DNA of 64,000 nt from Peptoniphilus sp. KCTC 25270 (GCF_021012875.1 NZ_JAJMZJ010000005.1:1-64000), one strand, 5' to 3'; counted from the stretch's first letter, positions 46,773 to 56,350 are shown. The notes: generated by a model not told the origin, from the sequence alone. Numbers and translations are program-made.

Positions 46773-47780
46773 ATGAGCAGAGATATCTACGTTTTTATTG
46801 AACAACGCGACAATAAGTTAGAAAAAGTTGGTATTGAATTATTAGGAGAATCTCGTCGTTTAGCAGACGATTTAGGACAAGACGTTGTAGGGATTCTTTT
46901 GGGTTCAGATATAAAAGAAGAAGCAAAAACATTATTTAGACATGGTGCAGACCGTGTAATCGTAGTGGAAAGCCCAGTATTAAAAGAATACTTAACAGAA
47001 CATTACGCAGAAGCAGTTTACCAAATCATCAAAAAATACGAACCAGAAATCGTATTATTCGGTGCAACTTCTATCGGTCGTGACCTTGCTCCACGTTTGG
47101 CTGCACAAGTTCACACAGGACTTACAGCAGACTGTACAAGCTTGGAAATTGATCCAGAAAACAAAAACTTGTTAATGACTCGTCCAGCATTTGGTGGTAA
47201 CTTAATGGCTACGATCGCATGTGAAAACTTCCGTCCACAAATGGCGACTGTACGTCCAGGCGTAATGAGCTCTATTAATGTGGAAAAAGAAGACGGAGAA
47301 GTGATTGTAGAACAAATGACTTTCCCATCTGACTCAAAAATCCGCATTCGTGAAATCTTAAAAGTAGAAAACAAGAAAAAAGATATTACAGAAGCAGACG
47401 TATTGGTATCTGGTGGCCGTGGATTAGGTGGACCAGAAGGATTTGATAACTTAGCAGAATTGGCTGCAGAACTTGAAGCAGAAGTATCTTCTTCAAGAGC
47501 TGCTGTAGACTCTGGTTGGATCGAAAAATCGCAACAAGTTGGTCAAACAGGTAAAACCGTACGTCCAGAATTATACTTTGCATTGGGTATTTCCGGAGCC
47601 ATCCAACACGTTGCTGGTATGGAAGAATCTGATTTAATCATCGCAGTAAACAACTCTGAAGATGCTCCAATCTTTGAAGTAGCAGATCTTGGTGTTGTTG
47701 GAGATATTAACTTAGTTGTACCAAAATTAGTAGAATTAATCCGCAAAGAAAAAGCCTTAAAAGAAGAATTAAGCAAATAA
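46773..47780 (+). CDS. etfA: Electron transfer flavoprotein subunit alpha
   Basis: A 335-residue subunit. The C-terminal FAD-binding domain has SSRAAVDSGWIEKSQQVGQTGKTVRPELY and ALGISGAIQH, both diagnostic. It lies 13 bp after etfB and is the last gene of the operon. Confidence 0.95.
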   Translation: MSRDIYVFIEQRDNKLEKVGIELLGESRRLADDLGQDVVGILLGSDIKEEAKTLFRHGADRVIVVESPVLKEYLTEHYAEAVYQIIKKYEPEIVLFGATSIGRDLAPRLAAQVHTGLTADCTSLEIDPENKNLLMTRPAFGGNLMATIACENFRPQMATVRPGVMSSINVEKEDGEVIVEQMTFPSDSKIRIREILKVENKKKDITEADVLVSGGRGLGGPEGFDNLAELAAELEAEVSSSRAAVDSGWIEKSQQVGQTGKTVRPELYFALGISGAIQHVAGMEESDLIIAVNNSEDAPIFEVADLGVVGDINLVVPKLVELIRKEKALKEELSK

Positions 47781-47800
47781 TTTAACAACAACCTTATACA

Positions 47801-47830
47801 AAAAGAGCGTCCTTGGGACGCTCTTTTATT
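47801..47830. terminator. Bidirectional terminator, etfA / LTA synthase-like gene
   Basis: A perfect 12-bp stem (47801-47812 with 47816-47827) with A4 and T4 ends, between convergent operons; it overlaps the stop of the leftward gene. Confidence 0.9.
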
Positions 47831-49628
47831 TTTCTTTCCATAGAGGATCATAATAAAACATTTTGTTATTGTAATAGTCGAGATTTTTAACAAAATCTTC
47901 AATTTCTTTGTATTTATTGGATTCAGAAGTAAAAAACTCTCCTTGGGAACGTGTCAAACGGTCGTTAAAAATATCTACTTTAGGAAGTTCTTCGCGAACA
48001 ATCTGCATATATTTTGGACCTTTCCAATGGAATTGTTCAAAAGCGGTACCCATCAAAAACTGAGCAGAAATTTCTGGTCCCTCTCCTTTGAGGAGATTTC
48101 CAAAATTTTCTTGGAGAGATGGATTTCCCCAAACAATATAAGGAGTTCGACTTCGGTTGAGATAGGTTGGAATCTGGGAAGAATCAACGTCAATATTCAA
48201 ATCCTTATACCCAATATCCTCTTCTCCTAAAAATGGATTGTGATCGCCGAAAGCAATCACCAACGTCGGTTTTTCTTCTTTTTCCAATGTCTTTAAAAAT
48301 TCTTTTAAAGCGTTGCTACTCGCTTGAATCCCATGGAAATAATTATTTACGATATAGTAGCTTTCATCGCTTGAAAAATTTTCTCGGGCAATATATTCTT
48401 CTTCTAAGGATGAAGAATCATAGGGACCGTGATTTTGCATGGTAACCGTAAAATTAAAATAAGGTGTGTTATCTTTTGTGTTTTCTTTATAGTTTTTCAA
48501 AATATGGGGATAAAGATTTTTGTCCATAAAGTGCTTTCCACCTTTATCAAAATTCTGAAAATAATTTTCCATATAATAAAATTCGTCAAATCCAAGTTTT
48601 GGGTTGATATTTTGCCGATTATAGAAACCTCCGCTATTTGGGTGCATGGAGATGGTCTTATATCCTTGGTCTTTTAAGTACCAAACATAGGAATTTACCG
48701 GTTTATAATATCTAGAATAATAATAGGAGCCTCTTAAAAAATATCTTTCTACAAAGGCTGTACCTCCACCAAACATATTATTGACAATAGATCCATGGAA
48801 GCTATTTTCTTTTATCCAATCCAAACTATCGTAAGGGTATTTTGAAAAAGGCAAATCAAATTTTGAGAAATCATTGTAACTTTCTAGCATAATGGCAATG
48901 ATGTTGATTTTTTCTTTTTCAGGAATATCTTCATCCTCATAGGAATTCCAAATTTCATGGATTTCATCTTCATCATAGTGTTCAGGTTTCTGAACAATGA
49001 CTTCATTCACGGAATAGACAAAGGAATAAACCATGCCATGGGCTTTTTCTTGCTCCACTTCTACCCACTCATTAAAACCGGGAACTTTGTTTTTCCCATA
49101 TATTTCTGGAGAAAGTAAGATACTTTTGCTAAAAAGTAGAAATAGAAGAGATAAAATTAGCCCTGAGATTCTAAATGTTATAGGAAGTTTGTACTTTCTA
49201 AAGAAATAAAGCAATATAAGAATGAGTCCCATGACTACAATCATAATGAGAAAATGATTGGGGAACAGAATGGAGTAATCGTTTCCTAGCATATTGAAAG
49301 CTTCTTTTATAAGTCCTAGATCAGAAAAGCGTATGTTTTCATATCGATAATGGAGTTTTGAAATATTGGAAAGTCCCATGATTGTAAGGAAGAGAAAAGA
49401 AAAGAATGTACATCTATAAAGTTTTCCCCATAGAAAATAAAGAATGAGATGAAAAAGAAATAGGGGAAGAAAATTTAACAATACAATTTCTTTGTTACTT
49501 ATGTATAAAAGAAATAAATTTTGATCCATTGTTAGATTGGTAAAGAAAAAAGATAAAAATACGCTAAGTAGCGTAACAAAAGATAAGAGAAACAAGTCCA
49601 ACAACAGATTTTTTAACGTTTTTTTCAT
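47826..49628 (-). CDS. LTA synthase family protein (sulfatase-domain phosphotransferase)
   Basis: A 600-residue protein. Five hydrophobic segments in the first ~175 residues anchor an extracellular alkaline-phosphatase/sulfatase domain. The catalytic threonine is Thr290 in FGGGTAFVE and a metal ligand is Glu249 in IMLES. The later SMHPNSGGFYNRQ and FGDHNPFLG are typical of the LtaS/MdoB family. It probably polymerises or transfers glycerol-phosphate onto cell-surface lipids. ATG 49628 follows AGGTGA; an ATG 18 bp earlier is possible. Confidence 0.88.
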   Translation of the reverse strand: MKKTLKNLLLDLFLLSFVTLLSVFLSFFFTNLTMDQNLFLLYISNKEIVLLNFLPLFLFHLILYFLWGKLYRCTFFSFLFLTIMGLSNISKLHYRYENIRFSDLGLIKEAFNMLGNDYSILFPNHFLIMIVVMGLILILLYFFRKYKLPITFRISGLILSLLFLLFSKSILLSPEIYGKNKVPGFNEWVEVEQEKAHGMVYSFVYSVNEVIVQKPEHYDEDEIHEIWNSYEDEDIPEKEKINIIAIMLESYNDFSKFDLPFSKYPYDSLDWIKENSFHGSIVNNMFGGGTAFVERYFLRGSYYYSRYYKPVNSYVWYLKDQGYKTISMHPNSGGFYNRQNINPKLGFDEFYYMENYFQNFDKGGKHFMDKNLYPHILKNYKENTKDNTPYFNFTVTMQNHGPYDSSSLEEEYIARENFSSDESYYIVNNYFHGIQASSNALKEFLKTLEKEEKPTLVIAFGDHNPFLGEEDIGYKDLNIDVDSSQIPTYLNRSRTPYIVWGNPSLQENFGNLLKGEGPEISAQFLMGTAFEQFHWKGPKYMQIVREELPKVDIFNDRLTRSQGEFFTSESNKYKEIEDFVKNLDYYNNKMFYYDPLWKEK

Positions 49629-49676
49629 AAAATCACCTACTACCATACTATCAGACTTTACAAAAAAATATATGTC

Positions 49677-49711
49677 AAAACTCCATAGAAAAGTCGGGAA
49701 TAGGAGTTTTG
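49677..49711 (-). terminator. Possible terminator after the DUF2974 gene
   Basis: An AAAACTCC/GGAGTTTT inverted repeat with an 18-nt loop. On the minus strand a T-rich tract follows after a few bases. Weak because of the long loop. Confidence 0.4.
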
Positions 49712-49769
49712 GTCATATATTTAGAAATATTCAATGTCTATATAAAAATAGAATCAAAAGAGTACAAAT

Positions 49770-50870
49770 TTATTTGGATTTTTTATTCAAATCTATTGAA
49801 ATTTGATTTCGGTTTCGCAAAAATTCTCTTACGACATCAAAGAGGAGTTTTTTTGATTCAGGAGACAATTTATGGAGTTGATATAGGGCCTCTTTGAATT
49901 TTTTCAGATTATAGGAAGGGGTTCCAATGATGATATTTTCTTCGGAATCTTCTCCCAATAGAGAAAAAAGAGCATGGCTAAGTTCTTGTCTTTGTTTTGC
50001 ATCCAAAAGATCCAATGTTTTGTCTAAGGCCGAGGACAATTGAAGAGATTCTGCCGTTAAAGTCGAAGGGAGGAAATGATTCCCTTTTACTTTCCAAGAA
50101 TAGGCCCTGTGTTGCCGCAAATCTTTGGCGTCGCTTTCAATAACTATAGGTTTTTCTCTACGGTGAAGAAGGAGACCAACGAGAGAATCTTGAGGAATAT
50201 AGGTTTGAATTTTCTTCTCTATATTTTTATAACCAGAGAAATGCAGATGTTGCTTAGGAAAGCCGGGGCCATCGTAATTATAAACGGTTTCGATTTTTTC
50301 TTGTAAGGATTCCTCCACAGACATGGCAGCATAAAGTGCCAAGTTTCCCCCTTTGGAGTGACCTCCAATGGAAAAGGGTGTAAGAGCCTGTTTTAGGTGT
50401 TTTTCCAAAAAATCTTTTGCCTTCTTTTGGGAGGGAATTTCTGGCAAATAGGACAGGGCAAAATCCTCTTTCCATCCTAAGACACGAAAATCCGTCCCTT
50501 GAAAAGCCAAATAAAGGGGTTGATTTTTGTAGGAAAACAGAGTGGCTCCAAATTGGGATTTGTCTTCAAGGGAAAGTTCATAGACAAAATCTTGAAGGAG
50601 AATATCTTGAAATCGACAGGATTTTCCACAGGCTGTTAATAAATCGTAGGCAGCTTCCCGTAAAATTTCGTGGTTTTTCAACAGGCTGTTGATAGGTATT
50701 TTCTCCCAACATTCCGCCGCTTCTTTTAGGTTTAAGGGAAATTTGCAACCAAGACCTAGGTAATCGACGTAGCTTAACTCGGACAAGATGGCGCCATCTA
50801 CCTCATTAAAAGGATCTTGTTCAAGGGTTAAATCTCCCCTCCAGTAAATGTATTTTTCTAAATTATTCAT
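49770..50870 (-). CDS. DUF2974 (Mbeg1-like) alpha/beta-hydrolase
   Basis: A 366-residue cytoplasmic protein. The N terminus DPFNEVDGAILSELSYVDYLGL is the hallmark of DUF2974. The nucleophile elbow GHSKGGNLALYAA (about residue 165) gives a lipase-like Ser. No substrate is known. It overlaps the upstream amidase gene by 8 bp, so the two are translated together. Confidence 0.85.
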   Translation of the reverse strand: MNNLEKYIYWRGDLTLEQDPFNEVDGAILSELSYVDYLGLGCKFPLNLKEAAECWEKIPINSLLKNHEILREAAYDLLTACGKSCRFQDILLQDFVYELSLEDKSQFGATLFSYKNQPLYLAFQGTDFRVLGWKEDFALSYLPEIPSQKKAKDFLEKHLKQALTPFSIGGHSKGGNLALYAAMSVEESLQEKIETVYNYDGPGFPKQHLHFSGYKNIEKKIQTYIPQDSLVGLLLHRREKPIVIESDAKDLRQHRAYSWKVKGNHFLPSTLTAESLQLSSALDKTLDLLDAKQRQELSHALFSLLGEDSEENIIIGTPSYNLKKFKEALYQLHKLSPESKKLLFDVVREFLRNRNQISIDLNKKSK

Positions 50871-51660
50871 GATCCAAACCTTTGTAAATTTTTGGCCGTC
50901 GATCGTCCCATAAATCGAAGAAATCTTTTACTTGATCGATTAGGGAAAGGTCCAATTCTGTATTTTGCCATTGAGGTTCCTTATCCATAGATAAAATGGC
51001 TTCCCCTGTAGGGGCAAAAACCACAGAATGACCACCACTTAAGGGGCGGTATCCTTCGGCTTTGGAACAGTTGGAAACAACGACAAACATTTGGTTTTCT
51101 ATAGCCCTTGCTTGGGCCAAAATATGGAGGTGATCCACTCGAGATAGCCCCCAAGCCGCTGGGCAAAACAAGATTTTTGTTCCTTTCATAGCAGATAGAC
51201 GAATCCATTCAGGGAAACGCAAATCGTAGCAAGTAACAAGAGCACAGGGAATATCGTCCAAAGAAAAATGGCAGAGGGAACTTCCAGGGGTAAAAAATTC
51301 ATTTTCTTTAGAAGGAGAGAAAAGATGGGCTTTATCATAGGTGGCGATTTCTTCTCCCTTTCGGTCATAAACGTAGGCGCGATTGATCCAAGAATCTCCT
51401 ACTTTTTGGGCAAGACTCCCTCCAATTAGGTTAACATGGTGCTTTTTGGCAAAGGAGGACAAAAAGCTGCGAATTTCTTCGGAGCAATCCTCTTCTAAAG
51501 AGGACAATTCCTTGGGAGCAAATCCTGTATTCCAAAGTTCAGGAAGAACGATGGTGTCAGGGTTTTCTTTTATAATTTCTTCCAATGTATTTTCCATCCA
51601 ATGGATATTTTCTTTTATAACAAGGGGGGCAACGGGCGCTTGAACAACAGATATTTTCAT
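50863..51660 (-). CDS. Carbon-nitrogen hydrolase (omega-amidase/Nit2-like)
   Basis: A 265-residue nitrilase-superfamily enzyme with the full catalytic triad: Glu41 (LPELWNTG), Lys110 (YDKAHLFS) and Cys144 (CYDLRFPEW). The pattern is that of omega-amidases (YafV/Nit2), which hydrolyse alpha-ketoglutaramate or ketosuccinamate and so repair side products of transamination. AGGAGG precedes the ATG. Confidence 0.88.
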   Translation of the reverse strand: MKISVVQAPVAPLVIKENIHWMENTLEEIIKENPDTIVLPELWNTGFAPKELSSLEEDCSEEIRSFLSSFAKKHHVNLIGGSLAQKVGDSWINRAYVYDRKGEEIATYDKAHLFSPSKENEFFTPGSSLCHFSLDDIPCALVTCYDLRFPEWIRLSAMKGTKILFCPAAWGLSRVDHLHILAQARAIENQMFVVVSNCSKAEGYRPLSGGHSVVFAPTGEAILSMDKEPQWQNTELDLSLIDQVKDFFDLWDDRRPKIYKGLDHE

Positions 51661-51698
51661 AAAAACCTCCTATTTTTCTGTATTATATCATAGAAAAA

Positions 51699-51719
51699 GC
51701 GCCCTCTAAAGAAGGCGCT
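51699..51719 (-). terminator. Terminator of asd
   Basis: A 6-bp GC-rich stem AGCGCC/GGCGCT with T5 on the minus strand, just beyond asd. Confidence 0.75.
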
Positions 51720-51731
51720 AAAACATTTCCT

Positions 51732-52730
51732 TTATACATTATGATTCAAGAGATATTCTAAGATTTGGATGGCGTTTAGAGCCGCTCCTTTTCGAATATT
51801 ATCTGCTGTACACCATAGATTCAAACCATTTTCTACCGATGGATCCAAGCGCAAACGACCAACAAAAACCTCGTCTTTTCCCTCTGTATAAAGGGCCAAG
51901 GGATAGACGTTGTTCTTTGGATCGTCTTCTAAGACAATTCCAGGGGTATTTTCATAGATTTTGCGAAGTTCTTCCAAATCCACAGGTTTTTCGGTTTCCA
52001 CATTGATAGAGATGGAATGGGCTCCGCGGACAGGAATTCGAACGGTAGTCGCTGTAATGGGAAGATTCGGAAGATGGAACATTTTTCTTGTTTCATCAAT
52101 CATCTTCATCTCTTCCTTGGTATAGCCTGTATCTAAGAAATCGTCAATATGAGGAAGAGCATTAAAAGCAATTTGATGAGGATAGAATTCGTTTTTCTTT
52201 CCAATCAAACCACGGTTCAAATCTTCTAAACCATTTACTCCACTACCGGAAACGGCCTGATACGTATTATAAACAATTCGTTTGATGCCATAGTTTTCCA
52301 AAATAGGAATAAGGGCAACCACCGATTGAATGGTAGAACAGTTTGGGTTGGCGATAATTCCCTCATTGGTTAAGGCATCTTCGCCATTTACTTCAGGGAC
52401 AACCAACGGAATGTTTTCATCCATTCTAAAACAAGAGCTATTGTCAATAACAACCGTTCCAACAGAAGCTGCAATAGGAGAAAAGACCTTGCTAATACCG
52501 GAGTCCAAAGCGGATAGGGCATAGTCAAATTTTCCTTCCAAAAGGGCCTCTTCCGTAAGTTCTTCTAAGACCAATTTTTCGCCTTTGAAATCAACAGTGC
52601 TTCCTGCACTACGGGAAGAAGCAAAAACCTTTAGCTCCTCAATAGGTAAATCTTTTTCTTCTAGAATACTTACCATAGTCTGTCCTACCAAACCAGTAGC
52701 TCCTAGAACGGCAATACGTATGGGTTTCAT
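51732..52730 (-). CDS. asd: Aspartate-semialdehyde dehydrogenase
   Basis: A 332-residue NADP enzyme at the branch point to lysine/diaminopimelate, threonine and methionine. The N-terminal AVLGATGLVGQTMV binds NADP. The catalytic cysteine is Cys131 in IANPNCSTIQ, with the second-half HSISINVE region intact. It is divergent from hom across a 152-bp region. Confidence 0.96.
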   Translation of the reverse strand: MKPIRIAVLGATGLVGQTMVSILEEKDLPIEELKVFASSRSAGSTVDFKGEKLVLEELTEEALLEGKFDYALSALDSGISKVFSPIAASVGTVVIDNSSCFRMDENIPLVVPEVNGEDALTNEGIIANPNCSTIQSVVALIPILENYGIKRIVYNTYQAVSGSGVNGLEDLNRGLIGKKNEFYPHQIAFNALPHIDDFLDTGYTKEEMKMIDETRKMFHLPNLPITATTVRIPVRGAHSISINVETEKPVDLEELRKIYENTPGIVLEDDPKNNVYPLALYTEGKDEVFVGRLRLDPSVENGLNLWCTADNIRKGAALNAIQILEYLLNHNV

Positions 52731-52882
52731 ATCTAACCTTCTTTCTTTAGAGTATTTAATACACTATAGCAATAAAGAGAATAATTGTCAAATGGGAAAA
52801 ATCCCCAATTTTTAGGGAATTTCATGTATAATAGAAGGTAATTATTTTGGCATTTTAATAAAAATTTACAGAGGAGGATTCT
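52731..52882. promoter_or_regulatory. Divergent asd/hom control region
   Basis: 152 bp between the two aspartate-family genes. TATAAT at 52827-52832 is a likely -10 for hom; no matching -35 of good quality is seen. No riboswitch is evident at this size (a lysine riboswitch would need about 170 nt). Confidence 0.4.
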
Positions 52883-54028
52883 ATGAAAATAGCATTAGTC
52901 GGAATCGGAACCGTAGGCCAAGGAGCGTATGAAATCTTACAAAACCGAAAAGAGGAAATCAAACAAGCTTTAGGAGAAGAAGTAGAAGTTTCCTATATCG
53001 TCGTAAGAGAAAGCCGCGTGGAAGAATATTCAAAAAAATGGGGAAATATCGTTACTTCAGATTATGAAAAAGTTTTAGAAGAAGTGGATGCTGTGGCGGA
53101 GGCAACGGGAGCCAAAGAAGCGGGCTACGAATATATGAAAAAAGCTTTGGAAAAGAAAGTAGCCGTTATTACAGCCAATAAATCCGTAGTAAGTGCTTAT
53201 TTTGAAGAATTAACGGCCCTTTCTCAAAAGAACAATACGCCTTTTTTGTTTGAAGCAGCCGTTGGAGGCGGGATCCCTGTATTAACCCCTCTTCGTCAAT
53301 TGCTTGTAAGCAATGAAGTGGAAGAGGTAAATGGAATCTTAAACGGAACCTGTAATTATCTATTGAACAAAATGTTTGCAGAAGATGCAGATTATGGCGA
53401 AACCTTGGCCCTTTGTCAGGATTTAGGATATGCAGAAAAAGATCCTACTGACGATGTGGAAGGTTTCGACACCATGCGAAAATTGCGAATTGTAACAACC
53501 ATGGCTTTAGGAGAAATTCAGGAAGAAGATATTTTGGTACGGGGAATTTCTCAAATTAACAAAGACATTGTTGCCTTTTGTAAGAAAAACCATTGGAAAA
53601 TCAAATTGGTGGCTACAGCGAAAAAAGAAGAAAACCGCTTGTCTGCCTTAGTAGAACCCGTTGTAATGGAAGAAAGCCATCCTATGGCGGCTTTGCCATT
53701 GGCTATAAACACCCTTCGAATAAAAGGGGATTCTGTAGGAGATTTGGCCTTTGAAGGTCCAGGAGCCGGAAAAGAGCCAACAGGAAACGCTATGGTAGCA
53801 GATATTTTGGATTCCAAAATGTACGGTGGCTATCCTTTGATGAAAAAAGAAGGAGCAACGGTTCATAACGATGGTTTCAAAGGGAAATATCTTGTTTTTG
53901 GGAATAAAGTTCCAGAAGAAATGGTAGAAAGTAAACAAGGGGATTTCATTATTACAAAAGAAGTATTGCGACAAGAATTGATGAAGCATTTAGAAAAAGA
54001 CCAATTTTTTGCACGAATGGAAGTGTAA
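52883..54028 (+). CDS. hom: Homoserine dehydrogenase
   Basis: A 381-residue enzyme reducing aspartate semialdehyde to homoserine. The Rossmann motif VGIGTVGQGAYEIL is at the N terminus. The signature DVEGFDTMRKLRIV and the NGTCNYLLNKM segment are present. It lacks the C-terminal ACT domain of the ~430-residue forms, so feedback inhibition through ACT is not expected. It lies 30 bp upstream of a LysR gene, in the same direction. Confidence 0.93.
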   Translation: MKIALVGIGTVGQGAYEILQNRKEEIKQALGEEVEVSYIVVRESRVEEYSKKWGNIVTSDYEKVLEEVDAVAEATGAKEAGYEYMKKALEKKVAVITANKSVVSAYFEELTALSQKNNTPFLFEAAVGGGIPVLTPLRQLLVSNEVEEVNGILNGTCNYLLNKMFAEDADYGETLALCQDLGYAEKDPTDDVEGFDTMRKLRIVTTMALGEIQEEDILVRGISQINKDIVAFCKKNHWKIKLVATAKKEENRLSALVEPVVMEESHPMAALPLAINTLRIKGDSVGDLAFEGPGAGKEPTGNAMVADILDSKMYGGYPLMKKEGATVHNDGFKGKYLVFGNKVPEEMVESKQGDFIITKEVLRQELMKHLEKDQFFARMEV

Positions 54029-54058
54029 AAAGACCAAGACAAGGAAGCGAGGCGCCCT

Positions 54059-54949
54059 ATGCTCAAATCTCATTTGGAATATTTTATAGAAATCGTAGAT
54101 CAAAACAGTTTTACCAAGGCAGCAGAGAATTTGTATTTGAGCCAATCGACTTTAAGTAAAGCCGTAAAATCTTTAGAAGATGAATTAGGGGTTGTACTAA
54201 TCAATCGCACCTCCCATTTATTTGAAATTACCGATCACGGAAAAATTGTCTATGAATTTGGAAAAGATATTGTAGGATATTATGAACGAAAAGAAACCGA
54301 ACTTTTGCGAAGACTTTCAGAGGAAGAAGATCATCTAACCCTAGGACTCCCTCCAACAGCAGGAAGTATCTATTTCTATCAATTTTTAGCAGGATTTCAA
54401 GAAAAATTTCCCAATGCCCACTTGGTCATTGACGAATCCACATCTAAGGAAATTTCTGAAAAAGTACTGTCAAAAGAATTGGATTTAGGCGTGGTTATTT
54501 CTCCCTTTGAAGAAAAAGGGTTTCTACAAGAAACCGTATTTACATCTGAAGCGGTTTTGGTTGTATCCCACGATCATCCCTTGGCCAAAGTAGAAGAAGT
54601 GGCCTTTCCTGAATTAGCGAAGGAAAAATTTCTACAGGTTTCCAAAGACTATATGTACCACAGTGTCTTCCGAGAATACTGTAAAAAGGCGGGATTCGAA
54701 CCCAACATTATCTTTGAAAGCAATCAATGGGATATGTTGTTGGAAATGGTAGCCATGAACCAAGGGGTTTCTCTCTTGCCAAAGCCTTTGGTAGACAAAT
54801 ATTACCCAAACCGATTGCATCAAGTGCATCTAAAAGAACCAGAATTTCCTTGGAGTTTGATTATTATTTATAAAGAAGGGGAAACCGTAACGCCTTTGAT
54901 GAAATCCTTTATCTTATCTACAAAAGAAGAAAAAGAAGCACTGAAATAA
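54059..54949 (+). CDS. LysR family transcriptional regulator
   Basis: A 296-residue protein. The N-terminal winged helix reads YFIEIVDQNSFTKAAENLYLSQSTLSKAVKSLEDELGVVLINR, and a periplasmic-binding-like effector domain covers about 90-290. It closely follows hom but is separated from the downstream MFS/CoA-transferase genes by a terminator and two inverted repeats. It may regulate those genes (inference) rather than hom. Confidence 0.9.
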   Translation: MLKSHLEYFIEIVDQNSFTKAAENLYLSQSTLSKAVKSLEDELGVVLINRTSHLFEITDHGKIVYEFGKDIVGYYERKETELLRRLSEEEDHLTLGLPPTAGSIYFYQFLAGFQEKFPNAHLVIDESTSKEISEKVLSKELDLGVVISPFEEKGFLQETVFTSEAVLVVSHDHPLAKVEEVAFPELAKEKFLQVSKDYMYHSVFREYCKKAGFEPNIIFESNQWDMLLEMVAMNQGVSLLPKPLVDKYYPNRLHQVHLKEPEFPWSLIIIYKEGETVTPLMKSFILSTKEEKEALK

Positions 54950-54951
54950 AG

Positions 54952-54980
54952 AACTCTCCTGTAAGGGGAGTTTCTTTTTT
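54952..54980 (+). terminator. Terminator of hom-lysR
   Basis: A 9-bp stem (54952-54960 with 54964-54972, one G-T) and 3-nt loop, then a T-rich tail. Confidence 0.85.
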
Positions 54981-54990
54981 ATGCATGTTT

Positions 54991-55019
54991 TCTATCTATG
55001 AATCAAATTCATAGATAGA
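54991..55019. promoter_or_regulatory. 13-bp perfect inverted repeat upstream of MFS gene
   Basis: TCTATCTATGAAT, CAA, then its exact complement in reverse. It lies about 130 bp before the MFS start and has no T tract, so it is more likely an operator than a terminator. Confidence 0.6.
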
Positions 55020-55025
55020 TGAATT

Positions 55026-55065
55026 TTATAGAATACCATAATTCCAAAATAAGGGTATTCTATAA
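55026..55065. promoter_or_regulatory. 12-bp inverted repeat with 16-bp spacer
   Basis: TTATAGAATACC (55026-55037) and its reverse complement (55054-55065). Together with the preceding repeat it forms a compact candidate control region for the MFS/CoA-transferase operon. Confidence 0.55.
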
Positions 55066-55144
55066 TTAAGAAGAGAAGAAAACCCTTTCTTCTGGAATCT
55101 AGATTCAAATATTTGTCGAGAAAGTCAAACAAGGAGGAAGACTT

Positions 55145-56350
55145 ATGAGTGAAAATACAAAAAATAGTTCCCCAAGAGGAATCATCATTGAAATCATAAT
55201 GTTTCTAACCTATGCATTCTTTGCCGTAAACTGGATTGCAGGTAGTACATTAACCCCACAAATTATGGAGCATTTCCAATTGAGCGGATTTGCCTCTGCC
55301 ACTTTTATTTCCAACGCCGTAACCATTGCCAAAATCATTGGTAACTTTATGGCAGCCAGTGTACTAAACAAATTGTATCCTAAAAAATCCATTGGATTGG
55401 GATCTTTGCTAATTGTACTTGGTAGTATCGTAGCGATTTTTGCTCCATCTTATTTAATCTTCATAATAGGACGTTTCATTATGGGATTTGGTGGCGCATT
55501 GTACGTAGTATATCTTAGCCCAATTGTAATTCATTATTTTGCTCCAGAAAATCGCCCAACTGTAAATGCGATCAACTCTGTAGCTTACAACGTAGGTAGT
55601 ATCATTGCTTTAATTATCGTAGGTCCAGTTATTGCTTGGTTAAGCACATGGCAATATTCCATGGGATTCTTTGCCGGAATCAGTGGTGTTTTGTTTATCC
55701 TATGGTTATTATTTGGAGAAGATTTTGAAATTGCAAAAGGAAACAACAGCCAAGCCCTAGAAGAAAAATATACAATAGGGGATGCAATGAAAGAAAAAGT
55801 GAACTGGTTGTTGCCATTCTCTTATTCTGGATTGTTAACCTTCTATTTGGTATTGTTAAACATCTTCCCAATTTCAGGAGCAGCGATTATTGAAGCCAAA
55901 ACACTAAGTACCCTTTGTGCTGTTGGTGGTGTAATCGGAACCATTTTAGCCATTGCTTTATCCAAACGTTACTCTAAACGTCTACCTGTTATGCGTGCTT
56001 CTGGATTGTTAATGTCCCTAAGTGGATTGTTAATGTTTAACGCACCAAACGGTGTTGTTGCAACCATTGCCGCTTTGGCCATTGGTATTTTCATGTTCTT
56101 GCCAGTTACTTCTTTGGTAATGATTCCTCAAGAATTGCCAAATATGACAGCAGGAAAATTAACACAAGTAATGGGATTGTTCTGGGCGATTTCTTATATC
56201 ATCCAAACCATCATCTACTTTATCATCGGTATTGTAATCGATAATATGGGATATACTGTAGGTTTGTATATCGCTTTGGCAGTAAGTTTGACTTTCTTTA
56301 TCGGATCATTCTTATTACCAGAAACAGGAAAAGACAAAAACGTAGCATAA
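55145..56350 (+). CDS. MFS transporter
   Basis: A 401-residue major facilitator protein with twelve hydrophobic segments in two halves and a central charged loop (about 200-220). It resembles nitrate/oxalate or CynX-like MFS carriers in outline, but no specific signature lets me name the substrate. AAGGAGGAA precedes ATG. It is directly upstream of a carboxylate CoA-transferase, so an organic acid is plausible. Confidence 0.85.
   Translation: MSENTKNSSPRGIIIEIIMFLTYAFFAVNWIAGSTLTPQIMEHFQLSGFASATFISNAVTIAKIIGNFMAASVLNKLYPKKSIGLGSLLIVLGSIVAIFAPSYLIFIIGRFIMGFGGALYVVYLSPIVIHYFAPENRPTVNAINSVAYNVGSIIALIIVGPVIAWLSTWQYSMGFFAGISGVLFILWLLFGEDFEIAKGNNSQALEEKYTIGDAMKEKVNWLLPFSYSGLLTFYLVLLNIFPISGAAIIEAKTLSTLCAVGGVIGTILAIALSKRYSKRLPVMRASGLLMSLSGLLMFNAPNGVVATIAALAIGIFMFLPVTSLVMIPQELPNMTAGKLTQVMGLFWAISYIIQTIIYFIIGIVIDNMGYTVGLYIALAVSLTFFIGSFLLPETGKDKNVA

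Noticed and set aside
52731-52882. Lysine riboswitch before asd or hom
   Set aside because: The region is too short for the five-helix aptamer and lacks a terminator before either start codon.
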